60,159 nucleotides of DNA from Pseudalkalibacillus decolorationis (GCF_024609785.1 NZ_JANHJQ010000003.1:1-60159), one strand, 5' to 3'. Shown: positions 43,183 through 52,485, counted from the first letter of the stretch. The notes: generated by a model from the sequence alone, not told the origin. A program made the numbers and translations.

Positions 43183-43773
43183 TCATTTAAGGATCATTAA
43201 TGTACTTCTAAAGTGGGGCTGGTCAGAAATATTTTCAGCCTCTTTATAGATTCTTCCATTAGAAGTCTTTATGATGAATCCGTCCCGATCGGAGAGAATA
43301 TTAGATTCCGAATTAACACCCGTTGTATTTATACTGTGAGTTGGTTTTGAATGAGCTATTTTTTTGTTCGGTTCTTCAGATAAGAAATGAAGTCCGAATA
43401 ATGATGCTCCAATCACCACAACAGTTGTTAAAAACATCGGGGTTATTCTGAGAGTCGTTCTCTCCTTCCCTCTATGTAACAATCTCCATATTATATACAT
43501 AACAAATAGTATCGTCAGCCCAACAGCCACTCCTGAAATATTCGCCAAAGCATCATACAATTCAGTATATCTCCCCGGAACAAACCATTGACGGTACTCC
43601 TCAATGATTCCAATTAAAGTCAATGAAAACCCAACAGCAGCTAATCGGTAGAATGTATTTCTAAAGTGGGGGAGGCATAGGATCCCAAGCCCAAATATAA
43701 AAGAGACTATTGTAAAAAGTGAAAAGTGCTGTAGCTTGTCCACTTCGATCAAATCCACATTAAACCAATGCAT
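43183..43773 (-). CDS. VanZ-like family membrane protein
   Basis: A 196-residue protein with three or four hydrophobic helices in its first 125 residues. The VanZ-type motifs are DKLQHFSLFTIVSFIFG (about 12-28) and GIIEEYRQWFVPGRYTELYDALANISG (split near 54-80), with the typical acidic/aromatic face. The C-terminal 70 residues are extracellular-like and not part of the family core. VanZ-like proteins affect envelope properties, but their chemistry is not known. It is convergent with the broken ugd fragment. RBS GAGGTGG precedes the start. Confidence 0.75.
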   Translation of the reverse strand: MHWFNVDLIEVDKLQHFSLFTIVSFIFGLGILCLPHFRNTFYRLAAVGFSLTLIGIIEEYRQWFVPGRYTELYDALANISGVAVGLTILFVMYIIWRLLHRGKERTTLRITPMFLTTVVVIGASLFGLHFLSEEPNKKIAHSKPTHSINTTGVNSESNILSDRDGFIIKTSNGRIYKEAENISDQPHFRSTLMILK

Positions 43774-43877
43774 TCATAACCACCTCTAAACCTCATTGTA
43801 GGCAGCTAGGGAGAGGAATAAACTCTATTATGCAATATGACATTGTATGATATTGAATTGATTCTAAATTTATCTGA

Positions 43878-44005
43878 AGAAAAACAGAGGAATTTACAAT
43901 AGGACTATAGTTTTCACGAACCCGACATGTGTAGAAATAGGGTTGTGTATTTCTAGACAAATATATGATGTTATGAGTTTTTTTGATGGTTATAGTAAAT
44001 ACTCC
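43878..44005 (+). repeat. Diverged intergenic repeat, copy B
   Basis: Homologous to 13303-13430: AATTTACAAT then AGGACTATAGT (43901-43911), CCCGACATGTGT (43921-43932), CTAGACAAATA, and AGTTTTTTTGATG (43976-43988). It lies in a 490-base gene-free region (43774-44263) and ends about 260 bases before the unknown membrane protein gene. The rest of the gap shows nothing recognised. Confidence 0.55.
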
Positions 44006-44263
44006 ACTAATATTGCTCCAAGTAGATGGTTACTTGCTTCAAAAAGGACGGAACATATATAGAAGGATAATATCGAGATAGGGGCGAAAACATAGAAGTG
44101 AGTCATACCATCGAATAAGGCGGATAGGGTTTTCAGAGGTTGTAGAAATCCTAGATTCAAAGTTATAAAGAACTGTAATTTAAAGCATTTATATGGAAAA
44201 ATACTTTAAGCTGAAAGCATATATACTTATGCTATAAATTTAGCTTTCGGAAGGAGTCATATT

Positions 44264-45637
44264 ATGTATAGTTTTAGGAAATATTTTCTATATTCATGTA
44301 TTTTTGGAGATTCACTTTTACAGAATGTTTTTCCAGATAGAAAAAAACCTATTGATCAAATATTATGTATTTTAATTCAAGCAATTTTCGTGTTTGTATT
44401 TTGCATTCCATTAGCATTTCCTATGTTAGCATTCATTTTAATACTATCTCCTTATCCAAACATTCCATTGTTGGAAGTGTATAAGTATATATATTTTCTT
44501 TTGGTATTAATTTTTATGGTACCTATTCTCTTGAACCAATCAAATAGAGAATACAGTATCCCTAAAGTATTAATCGAAGTGCATTTTATTTTTGTATCAC
44601 TTACAAGAAGAATAGAAATTAAAATCTTTAGCACTTTGATTACATTTGTGTTACTAATTACCATTGTTAATTTAATGGTAATGAATGGAGTTAAAATACT
44701 TTCTTATTACCCACAGCTACAAGGTAACCACATATTATTTGGCGGAGTGGTATTTATTTTAATTCTAATGATGCTTTTTCTTGAGGCTACTAATGATGAA
44801 TTAAAGCGTACTTTTAGACAGTTTGTCTTTTGGCTAATTATTTTCTTTTTATTTTTAGGCTTTTCATTCACGCAAATAAATTTATACATTTTACCACAAC
44901 TAGATAATGAAAACTTTATTAACGCTATTATTATACTCATAGGGATCATGTTTAATTTTGCACAAGTATTGAGTAGTGGAAGAACTGCATATAATTTAGC
45001 ACTAAAACAAGTTAAAGAAGAAGGCCTAATTGAAAGTGCTTACAACGAGGCATTTACGTATTCGGAATTCATAAGGATTGTGGGTGATTATAAGAGTACA
45101 CAAAAGCAACTATTCAACGAAATAAAAGATGAGATAAAGAGGATAGGGCTACAAAAATTTATAATAAAAATGTTACCTTTTTTTAGTTTGATTATATTTA
45201 TTCTTTTTGTTTATACTATACTTCTATTAAACTCGAAAAGTATTGAAACATTTTTACAAATCCTATTAGATTTCTTAATTAATAGTTGGGTATCTTTGTT
45301 GGGTGGAAATAAAGAACTCGCCATGTATCTGTTTTTCTTACTATTATTGTTCTATTTCTTCTTTAAACAACTGAGTGTTCTACTGAAAATAATTAAGGAG
45401 AAACATTTCATACCAATTTTTACACAAATAGAAATAATGTTAATGACGTTGATAGCAATTTTTGTTTTCATAGATATTATCTTAATAGATGTAATACTTT
45501 TTAACTTTGTAGTTATGCCGCTATTTATCATTACAATTATTTTGGGCGTATCACTTTCTATCATTAAAAAATTTACAAGATACAAAAGTCAATTTTCTAA
45601 GGTAAAGGAACACAATAATAATATAGAAAAGAATTAG
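44264..45637 (+). CDS. Polytopic membrane protein of unknown function
   Basis: A 457-residue, strongly hydrophobic protein that I do not recognise. About 10 helices are visible (for example around 36-62, 75-95, 120-140, 160-175, 188-205, 220-238, 305-327, 350-372, 395-440). Between the two halves lies a charged stretch, about 245-300 (LALKQVKEEGLIESAYNEAF...KQLFNEIKDEIKR), probably cytoplasmic. The tail is basic. Base composition is clearly more AT-rich than in the neighbouring genes, which may point to horizontal acquisition. RBS GGAAGGAG precedes the ATG. It is followed by a good terminator and has no operon partner. Confidence 0.6.
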   Translation: MYSFRKYFLYSCIFGDSLLQNVFPDRKKPIDQILCILIQAIFVFVFCIPLAFPMLAFILILSPYPNIPLLEVYKYIYFLLVLIFMVPILLNQSNREYSIPKVLIEVHFIFVSLTRRIEIKIFSTLITFVLLITIVNLMVMNGVKILSYYPQLQGNHILFGGVVFILILMMLFLEATNDELKRTFRQFVFWLIIFFLFLGFSFTQINLYILPQLDNENFINAIIILIGIMFNFAQVLSSGRTAYNLALKQVKEEGLIESAYNEAFTYSEFIRIVGDYKSTQKQLFNEIKDEIKRIGLQKFIIKMLPFFSLIIFILFVYTILLLNSKSIETFLQILLDFLINSWVSLLGGNKELAMYLFFLLLLFYFFFKQLSVLLKIIKEKHFIPIFTQIEIMLMTLIAIFVFIDIILIDVILFNFVVMPLFIITIILGVSLSIIKKFTRYKSQFSKVKEHNNNIEKN

Positions 45638-45689
45638 GCTTAGAAAATGGAGTACATTACTCGAAGCCAACTCATATATATAGCGAACG

Positions 45690-45720
45690 AAAGGACCGGA
45701 GGCAAATTTCCGGTCCTTTT
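45690..45720. terminator. Terminator, usable on both strands
   Basis: AAAGGACCGGA (45690-45700) pairs perfectly with TCCGGTCCTTT (45709-45719). It ends the membrane protein gene from the left and the DnaA-N-like gene from the right. Confidence 0.85.
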
Positions 45721-45732
45721 AAGGCAGAAAGT

Positions 45733-46133
45733 TTAATTATTTTTAAGTAGTTCAGAAAGGAGCTTGTTCGTTTTTTGTTGCTCCTCCAGTGAGAGCTTTA
45801 ACAATGTTTTTATGTTTTGCAGCTCATCATCAATGTTTCGGTTGTTTTCTCATGGCGGGTTCGATCTTTTAAGAAGCTAGGGTCTTCACTTATTTTTTCC
45901 GATTTGAATGTTAGGTTCATCGTTAGCCCGGTAATCTTACTGAAAGCCTCAGAAATAAGGGAACGATAACGAGCTTCTAACCAATCTCTTGAAAAATCGT
46001 TTCCCGTAACTATCGTCAACGTATCGCCGTCGATTTCCCCTTTTGTCGACTTGAACCAAGTGTCAAAAGAAGGCCTTGATAGCTTCTCCTCAATAAAAGA
46101 AAGAACTTCATCCCAATGTAATTCGTTTAACAC
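45733..46133 (-). pseudogene. DnaA N-terminal-domain-like protein, frameshifted
   Basis: The minus-strand frame from GTG at 46133 (MLNELHWDEVLSFIEEKLSRPSFDTWF) matches domain I of DnaA (W..vl..ie.klskpsfdTW) plus a further 45 residues, and stops early at 45810. One base earlier the frame continues as IDDELQNIKTLLKLSLEEQQ..NKLLSELLKNN, a coiled-coil tail ending at 45733. A single missing A near 45830 explains this. There is no AAA+ or DNA-binding domain, so this is not the initiator. Intact relatives may be small regulators. A sequencing error is possible. Confidence 0.6.
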
Positions 46134-46302
46134 ATCCTCCTTAGCTGAAGGACCGACCTATTGTGGTTTTCCAGTTTTGATCTCTCCCAAGTGAGGTGAA
46201 GGTGTTGTATTTCCATTGTTTTTAAGATTTTCTAGAGAGAACGAAAACATGACCGTACTTCTGAAAAATTTGCTTCAGGAGTTACTTGAATTAGAAAAAT
46301 CC

Positions 46303-47709
46303 TTATTTTGCTTTGGAATGTTTCAATGAATCCATTTCATTGGTTATTTTACTTTTATTCTTTGCACTATTGCCGAAAAAATGATTCAAAACAATGATTA
46401 GGGCAGTCAATAACAGTGTTGAATAAAGTTGGCTGCTTGTAGACTCGATAAACGCCATAGAAATTAAAATGATACAAATACTAATGATCGTCGCGTACGT
46501 CAAATATGGAAACAACCACATCTTCACTTTCAGAGTTTCAGGATTCTCCTTTTCCAATTTTTTTCTCATCCTCAACTGGGAAATGGAGATGACTAAGTAA
46601 ACGAGTAAAATGATAGCTCCTGATGAATTGACTAGAAACAGAAAGACCACCTCTGGAGAAACATAGCTCATCACAACTGCCACATAAGAAAAAATGGTGG
46701 ATGCAAAAACGCCTCTTGCTGGAACGCCTTTTCGATTTAACTTGGTAAAATATTTTGGGGCGTCCCCTTTTTTTGCAAGAGAAAAGATCATTCGGGATGT
46801 TGTATATAATCCAGCGTTCAAGCAGGATAATACCGCTGTTAGTACGATAAAGTTCATGAATTGAGCAGCAAAAGGGATACCAAGGTTTTCTAAAACAGCG
46901 ACAAATGGACTCTGCAATACATTAGCAGAATTCCAAGGTAGTAAGGTGACGACGACGGCTATGGAGCCGACGTAAAAGATCACGACACGCCAAATCGTAC
47001 TATTGATGGCTTTAGAAACAGATTTAATAGGGTCCTTTGATTCGGCTGCTGCAATCGTGGCTACCTCTGTACCTGCAAAAGAGAAAAATACTGTTATGAC
47101 CCCGACAAATATGGAGCTTACACCATTTGGGAAAAATCCTCCGTTTTGTAAAAGGTTAGACGTTCCAACTGCCGATCCCCCGACAAATCCGAATATATAA
47201 GAAATCCCTAAAAGTAAAAATGCAACAATACTTGCTACTTTAATCATGGCAAACCAATATTCAAACTCACCAAAAGATTTAACAGAATAGATATTCGTTA
47301 AAGTCAAGGCAACAGTCAGAGCTAAGGTAAGCAACCATAAAGGAATACCTGGATACCATATATTGATGATAGCTGCACCGGCAATCGCTTCAATAGCTAT
47401 AACGACTACCCATTGAAACCAATAAAGCCAACCAACTGTTACCCCCGCCCATGGTCCAATGGCATCTCGGGCATATTCAGAAAATGAACCGCTTGTAGGA
47501 TTAGCAGTGGCCATTTCTCCAAGGATTTTCATAATCAAGAACACTAAAACACCAGAAATCACATAAGAAACCAAGATGCCTGGCCCAACCTTGTGTATGG
47601 CAGCGCCACTACCTACAAAAAGACCTGCACCGATCACTCCTCCAATTGCAATCATAGACATTTGACGCGCACTGAGCGATTGTTCTAATTCATTCGTTTT
47701 AACTTTCAT
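46303..47709 (-). CDS. Amino-acid permease of the APC/AAT family (GabP/AnsP-like)
   Basis: A 468-residue, 12-helix carrier. The start is ATG at 47709 (MKVKTNELEQSL) after GGGAGGG. The first-helix substrate motif IAIGGVIGAGLFVGSGAAI (about 19-37) and ATANPTSGSFSEYARDAIGPWAGVTVGW (split near 66-92) are typical of the AAT subfamily of amino-acid:proton symporters. The specific amino acid cannot be read from the sequence. It is divergent from the nitrilase-family gene, and the 236-base shared upstream region may hold both promoters, which suggests uptake and hydrolysis of an amide or amino acid. Confidence 0.85.
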   Translation of the reverse strand: MKVKTNELEQSLSARQMSMIAIGGVIGAGLFVGSGAAIHKVGPGILVSYVISGVLVFLIMKILGEMATANPTSGSFSEYARDAIGPWAGVTVGWLYWFQWVVVIAIEAIAGAAIINIWYPGIPLWLLTLALTVALTLTNIYSVKSFGEFEYWFAMIKVASIVAFLLLGISYIFGFVGGSAVGTSNLLQNGGFFPNGVSSIFVGVITVFFSFAGTEVATIAAAESKDPIKSVSKAINSTIWRVVIFYVGSIAVVVTLLPWNSANVLQSPFVAVLENLGIPFAAQFMNFIVLTAVLSCLNAGLYTTSRMIFSLAKKGDAPKYFTKLNRKGVPARGVFASTIFSYVAVVMSYVSPEVVFLFLVNSSGAIILLVYLVISISQLRMRKKLEKENPETLKVKMWLFPYLTYATIISICIILISMAFIESTSSQLYSTLLLTALIIVLNHFFGNSAKNKSKITNEMDSLKHSKAK

Positions 47710-47945
47710 GTAAGCCCTCCCTAACATAATAATTTGATAACCATTTGTGATTAATTTCTAAACAAAAACAATAGCAACTAATTACATATTACATAATCTT
47801 CAGATTTTTTGAAATAAAAAATTCAAAATCAATTACAAAAAGAAATTTCCATTTCTTTATTCATTCAAATAAAATAGTATTAAATCAGATCCAAACTTCA
47901 AAATAGTATGACAATAGTCATTTTTTTTAAAAGGATGTGCTTTTG

Positions 47946-48746
47946 ATGCTGAAGGTTGCTGCAATCCAGTTACAAGCATTCCCTGGTCAAAGGGATAAAA
48001 ATATTAGAAATTGTATAGAAATGGTGGAAAAAGCTGCTGAACAAGGAGCTGAACTAATTGTATTACCTGAACTTTGGGTGAGTGGTTATTATTTGACGAA
48101 GGATGAATTCCAGTCATTGCAAGAGGTGCCGACTGGAGAGACTGTTTCATTATTTCAAAAGCTTGCAAAAAAGTTAGGTGTCATGCTGATCGTACCTTAT
48201 GTAGAGGGAGAAAATGAACACCTTTACATTTCATTAGCTGTGATTGAGACAACTGGTGAGGTTCTTGCGAATTATCGAAAATCATTTTTGTGGGGGAGGG
48301 AGAAAGAAATCTTTACCCCTGGTGAAAGGGTTTATAACGCAATTGATACTTCTAAAGGAAAAATAGGTGTTCTCATTTGTGCAGATATTGAATTTCCTGA
48401 GCCAAGCCGGATCCTTGCTCTTCAGGGTGTAGAACTTATTATTGTGCCATCTGTATGGAGTTACGGTGCTGAAACAAGATGGGATATCCAGCTTCCTGCA
48501 CGCGCACTCGATAATTCTGTTTATATTCTTGGGGTGAATACAGTAAACGAAGGAAGCTGCGGAAAGAGTAAGCTTGTTGCTCCGAACGGTGAGGTCCTAT
48601 GTGAAGCATCAAGATCAGAGCAAAGTATTCTGATTCATGACGTGGATTTTTCAATTATTCCGGATGTGCGCAAAGAAGTTCCTTATTTGAAAGATTTAGA
48701 CAAGAAATTGTTGCCGAATGCCGCGTTTTTCGAAACGACAAAGTAA
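47946..48746 (+). CDS. Carbon-nitrogen hydrolase (nitrilase superfamily)
   Basis: A 266-residue nitrilase-superfamily amidohydrolase. The Glu-Lys-Cys triad is visible: Glu in LPELWVSGYY (about 41), Lys in NYRKSFLWGREK (about 112) and Cys in VLICADIEFPEPSR (about 145). The start is taken at ATG 47946 (MLKVAAIQLQAFPG) after AAAAGGATG. An in-frame GTG lies at 47937. Length and the FPEPSR variant are as in omega-amidase or carbamoylase-like branches rather than true nitrilases. It probably hydrolyses an amide imported by the divergent permease. Confidence 0.83.
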   Translation: MLKVAAIQLQAFPGQRDKNIRNCIEMVEKAAEQGAELIVLPELWVSGYYLTKDEFQSLQEVPTGETVSLFQKLAKKLGVMLIVPYVEGENEHLYISLAVIETTGEVLANYRKSFLWGREKEIFTPGERVYNAIDTSKGKIGVLICADIEFPEPSRILALQGVELIIVPSVWSYGAETRWDIQLPARALDNSVYILGVNTVNEGSCGKSKLVAPNGEVLCEASRSEQSILIHDVDFSIIPDVRKEVPYLKDLDKKLLPNAAFFETTK

Positions 48747-48892
48747 TGAATGATGCCGTCATTAAAGCTACTGCGTGTATTTCAGAATATTCTAATTAAA
48801 ACTAAGTGAAATTCGCTGAAATCCCCGCGGATATACCGAGAGTTCTTTTGTAAATAATAAGATTGTTAAACAATAATTTGAGGAGGACTTGT

Positions 48893-49051
48893 ATGCAACA
48901 GGATCAACAAGCTAAAGAGAATTGGGGTTCTATTATGAAACCAGAATTTTCCGGAACTGATGCACAAAAAGTAAAACAAGAAATTCAAAAAGATGTAAGC
49001 GAAGGACAAGGAGCAATGACTTCCCGAGAAGCAGGAGCAATGCGTGATTAA
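48893..49051 (+). CDS. Small hydrophilic protein, 52 residues
   Basis: A 52-residue protein from ATG 48893 with a perfect AGGAGG 6 bases upstream and a strong terminator directly after the stop, so it is very probably real. It is charged and glutamine-rich, with no hydrophobic segment. The piece PEFSGTDAQKVKQEIQKD is loosely like the EFASETDVQQVKQQ repeats of gamma-type small acid-soluble spore proteins, but the rest is not. I do not recognise the family. A sporulation role is only a guess. Confidence 0.65.
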   Translation: MQQDQQAKENWGSIMKPEFSGTDAQKVKQEIQKDVSEGQGAMTSREAGAMRD

Positions 49052-49076
49052 AAAACCACCCTGAGTGGTTTTTTTT
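49051..49076 (+). terminator. Terminator of the small protein gene
   Basis: AAAAACCAC (49051-49059) pairs with GTGGTTTTT (49065-49073) with further Ts. Confidence 0.85.
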
Positions 49077-49096
49077 CTGCTTCAAGATTAAATACT

Positions 49097-49205
49097 TTAC
49101 ATCTCTTATTTGGATTTGATCGAGATGCTGCAAATTTAATGATTAAGCATGGTTGGTTTGAAAGACCACGTCAAGCGATTGACCGTAAATATCTAGCTAA
49201 TTGCC
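49097..49205 (+). pseudogene. C-terminal fragment of a DUF3231-type protein
   Basis: The frame reads LHLLFGFDRDAANLMIKHGWFERP, then RQAIDRKYLAN, a typical tail of DUF3231 (CotF-related) proteins, which end in NLMIKNGWxExPPQA. The rest of the gene is absent. The reading runs directly into the truncated membrane gene downstream, marking a deletion fusion. Confidence 0.6.
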
Positions 49206-49595
49206 GGTGGCTTTATTATCGGAATCATAAGCTTTGCTGGAGCAGGTATCGCGGTTGCCATGATCAAGGCTTCCACAAATAGGATTCTACGTACATTGTT
49301 CCTCTTCTTTTCCATCATGATGAGTGTGACACTTGTCATAATAATCCCTGATGTTCGAATTGTACAGAACTTCGCTTATATGTTCACTTTATATTTCGGC
49401 TTAAATGACTGGCCCGTTGTAAATCAAGTATTGTGCATCATTGGTGGTTTCATTTGGGGTGCTTCGGCCATGACGTTTTATCGACGTAAACGTGCAGATT
49501 TAGTACCTGGTTTGCATCATCCGAATATGTCGTTCAACAAGTCGGCTCTAGACATGGGTGCGCGGATTGTAGCAGAGGCATTTAAGAGAGCATAA
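49206..49595 (+). pseudogene. N-terminally truncated membrane protein
   Basis: The open frame from 49206 reads GGFIIGIISFAGAGIAVAMIKASTNRILR, followed by two more helices (FLFFSIMMSVTLVIIIPD and VVNQVLCIIGGFIWGASAMTF, split) and a soluble tail ending RIVAEAFKRA. No start with RBS is found before the first helix. An ATG at 49260 would give 111 residues but cuts into that helix and also lacks an RBS. It is therefore probably the 3' part of a larger gene joined to the DUF3231 fragment. Family not recognised. Confidence 0.5.
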
Positions 49596-49728
49596 ATGTT
49601 GGTGTTAAAAATAAAATAAAAAATCAAATTGACGAATAGGGAGAGAACGTTTATTATTACCCTAATAGCGACTATTATACGACAATTTAAAATTATCAAA
49701 AAATTGTAAATGGGTTTGGAGGGGAAGT

Positions 49729-51153
49729 ATGAAAAAAGAGATACCGTTTTGGGTGGCAATCATCCCACTCGTAGTAATGATTGTTGTAATGGCGATAACA
49801 ATTGTTGTTCTTGAACAGGGGCCGCATATTCCGTTAATTGTCGGAACGACTGTTGCTGCACTTGTTGCATGGCGCTGCGGATTCAAGTGGAAAGATCTTG
49901 AAGAGGCTATGTATAAGGGAATCCGCCTTGCATTACCAGCTGTTAGCATCATTATTCTTGTCGGCTTAACAATTGGCGCTTGGATTGGTGGCGGAGTTGT
50001 AGCGACAATGGTTTATTACGGATTAAAAATCTTGACACCTTCAATGTTTTTAGTCTCCATTGCAATTATTTGTGCAGTTGTTTCGTTAGCAATCGGAAGC
50101 TCGTGGTCAACGATGGGAACGATTGGTGTTGCAGGTATGGGTATTGGACTAAGCATGGGTATTCCCGCACCGATGATTGCCGGTGCTATTATTTCAGGTT
50201 CTTATTTTGGGGATAAAATGTCACCGCTTTCAGACACGACAAACTTAGCGGCAGGGTTAACGAGTACCGATTTGTTTGTCCATATTCGTCATATGCTCTA
50301 TACAACGATTCCGGGCTTAGTCATTGCGTTAGCAGTGTATGCCTATTTAGGAAAGGATTTTGGTAAGAGCGGAGTTGACACGGCCGATATTCAACAAACG
50401 ATGGGCGTATTACAAGATAACTTTGTGATTTCACCTTTTCTATTAATCATTCCGTTACTTGTCATTGTGTTCGTTGCCAAAAAGGTACCCGCAATTCCAG
50501 CACTTATTGTAGGGATATTTCTTGGATTTTTATCACAAGTTCTTATCCAAGGTGGTTCTGTCTCTGACGCGGTTGCTACTTTGCAAAGTGGATTTGTAAT
50601 CGATACGGGGAATGATATGGTTGATAATTTGTTTAACCGTGGCGGCTTAGATTCCATGATGTATACAGTTTCCATGACGATTGTAGCGATGACGTTCGGT
50701 GGTATTTTGGAACACACAGGAATGCTTCAGTCAATTGTGAAGCAAATTTTAAAGCTTGCTAAAACAGCAAGAGGGGTCGTTGCATCAACTGTCCTTTCTT
50801 GTTTTGCGACAAATGCAACTTGTTCTGAGCAATACATTTCCATCGTCATTCCTTCTCGTATGTATGCAAAAGCATATAATGACAAAGGTCTTCATTCGAA
50901 AAACTTGTCACGCGCACTTGAAGACGGAGGGACGTTAACATCAGTCTTTATCCCATGGAATACGTGCGGTGTGTTTATATTGGGAACACTTGGAGTACAT
51001 GCGTTTGATTATGCCCCATATGCTGTGCTTAATTTCATAGTACCAATTATATCAATTATATATGCACTTACTGGATTAACCATTGTAAAGTTGACAGAAT
51101 CAGAAATATTTGCGTTGAAGAAAGAAGAGGAAGACCATACATTAAATATATAA
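49729..51153 (+). CDS. nhaC: Na+/H+ antiporter, NhaC family
   Basis: A 474-residue, roughly 12-helix antiporter. NhaC-family marks include IGSSWSTMGTIGVAGMGIG (about 123-141), GAIISGSYFGDKMSPLSDTTNLAAG (split near 152-176) and FATNATCSEQYISIVIP near residue 361. It exchanges sodium for protons, supporting sodium and alkaline pH tolerance. Some relatives exchange malate and lactate (MleN). RBS GGAGGGG precedes the ATG. It is convergent with the regulator gene 51179-52447 and may also be linked in function to the epimerase locus. Confidence 0.85.
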   Translation: MKKEIPFWVAIIPLVVMIVVMAITIVVLEQGPHIPLIVGTTVAALVAWRCGFKWKDLEEAMYKGIRLALPAVSIIILVGLTIGAWIGGGVVATMVYYGLKILTPSMFLVSIAIICAVVSLAIGSSWSTMGTIGVAGMGIGLSMGIPAPMIAGAIISGSYFGDKMSPLSDTTNLAAGLTSTDLFVHIRHMLYTTIPGLVIALAVYAYLGKDFGKSGVDTADIQQTMGVLQDNFVISPFLLIIPLLVIVFVAKKVPAIPALIVGIFLGFLSQVLIQGGSVSDAVATLQSGFVIDTGNDMVDNLFNRGGLDSMMYTVSMTIVAMTFGGILEHTGMLQSIVKQILKLAKTARGVVASTVLSCFATNATCSEQYISIVIPSRMYAKAYNDKGLHSKNLSRALEDGGTLTSVFIPWNTCGVFILGTLGVHAFDYAPYAVLNFIVPIISIIYALTGLTIVKLTESEIFALKKEEEDHTLNI

Positions 51154-51178
51154 GCCAGCGCCGTTTTCCTTGTTTTCC

Positions 51179-52447
51179 TTATCGGTAGATGGGTATATTA
51201 AGTTCATAAATAGCGCGAGGGCGGCCTTGTTGGTATGTCATTTCTTCACCGACGATTTTGACAGATCCATGGTCGACGAGTTTTTTTAAGATACGCTCTG
51301 TCGAACGACGCGTAACTTGCAAGTAATTTGACAGATCTGCAGCTGTAAATTGAAGGGACTGACGTGACTTGCTAAATTGTATGATTTTAGACAAGTTAGC
51401 AGGGCTAAGCTTTGTTTCTTTCGCTATTTGTAGAAGTTCTGGATGATCATTCCTAAGACGTTGTGTTTTGTTTTCTTTTGGATATGGACCGAGCAGTTCT
51501 TTTTCTTCCGTCAGGATGTATCCACAACTTTCGTTTTCATGCTTTGTTGCGAAACTTCGTGCGATTTTTGCGTTTTGTTCGGCTTCTGCCGTCGTGGCTC
51601 CGTATCCAAAACCAACTGTTACAGGTTCTTGCCAATTTAATAGTAATTCATGAAAGGCACCGTTCTTCATAAGTGATTCAATATCGCCACGTGTGCTATA
51701 AAGTTTGAATGACGAGTCATCTATTTGTTGAACAGAAGCATGGATGTAATTAGCGAAAACGTCCAGATAATTGTTCTGAACTCCATGTGGCACCGGTAAC
51801 GAAATATAGCTGACAGCCACTGTGGCAGAATGATTTTTAGCTGACTCAGCTTGTGCCTTTGCATCTTGCAATCCGCGAATCAACGCTTTTGTTGGATCAA
51901 GCATACGTTGCGAGGGTACGCCTAGCTGTTGAAGTTCGTCGTATACTGCATGGACGCTCGTTAATGCAAAGTCAGTTTCTCCTGATTTAAAGCGTGAGTG
52001 GTGAAAGTCGATGATCTCTGTTGCGTCAAATTTGTTAGGTAACATGTCTGCATAATCCATCACATGCCGAGGAGCACGATCGATGCCTATGTCTGTTAAT
52101 ACATTTTCGACAAAAGAAGAATCGATTAAATCAATTGAAATTCGCTCAATTGCTATGTTCTGATGATAGTTAATGGACAGTAAAGAAGACGAAATAGCCA
52201 TTTCATCCTGCTCTAAGAAAAGAACTGGAATTGGTAATTGTTCTTGCATCTCTTTAGAAAAGTAGAATGGTAATACACCAGAGTAAAAGACGGCGTCACA
52301 TGGTTTAAGAAGTCTAATAAGCTCCGCAGCTTCTTGTGGTTGTTGATATACATAGGGTTCGATTTCGATATCCTCAATTCGAGGTGCAATAGAGAAAATG
52401 TTATTGATAAAATCTGCTGAACCAATGACCGCTATTTTCGTCGTCAT
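51179..52447 (-). CDS. Winged-helix transcriptional regulator with large sensor region
   Basis: A 422-residue protein starting at 52447 (MTTKIAVIGSADFINNIF) after TTAGGAG. Residues 1-130 look like a response-regulator- or PrpR-like alpha/beta sensor (IAVIGSADF, CDAVFYSGVLPF). Residues 200-320 contain a cyclase-like stretch (VTVGFGYGATTAEAEQNAKIA), as seen in GGDEF-like or GTP-cyclohydrolase-III-like folds. The C-terminus (about 365-410) is a winged helix (FTAADLSNYLQVTRRSTERILKKLVDHGSVKIVG). It is divergent from the epimerase gene and likely controls it. Ligand unknown. Confidence 0.7.
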   Translation of the reverse strand: MTTKIAVIGSADFINNIFSIAPRIEDIEIEPYVYQQPQEAAELIRLLKPCDAVFYSGVLPFYFSKEMQEQLPIPVLFLEQDEMAISSSLLSINYHQNIAIERISIDLIDSSFVENVLTDIGIDRAPRHVMDYADMLPNKFDATEIIDFHHSRFKSGETDFALTSVHAVYDELQQLGVPSQRMLDPTKALIRGLQDAKAQAESAKNHSATVAVSYISLPVPHGVQNNYLDVFANYIHASVQQIDDSSFKLYSTRGDIESLMKNGAFHELLLNWQEPVTVGFGYGATTAEAEQNAKIARSFATKHENESCGYILTEEKELLGPYPKENKTQRLRNDHPELLQIAKETKLSPANLSKIIQFSKSRQSLQFTAADLSNYLQVTRRSTERILKKLVDHGSVKIVGEEMTYQQGRPRAIYELNIPIYR

Positions 52448-52485
52448 CGTAACAACTCCTAAGTATTTAAAAGTTTATTTGTTTT

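Noticed and set aside
45810-46133. DnaA-like sequence as a sign of the replication origin
   Set aside because: Only domain I is present, there is no dnaN/recF/gyrB neighbourhood and no cluster of DnaA boxes was seen.
46251-46331. Short plus-strand frame starting ATGACCGTACTTCTG
   Set aside because: Twenty-six codons with a weak RBS, overlapping the 3' end of the permease gene; no support as a gene.
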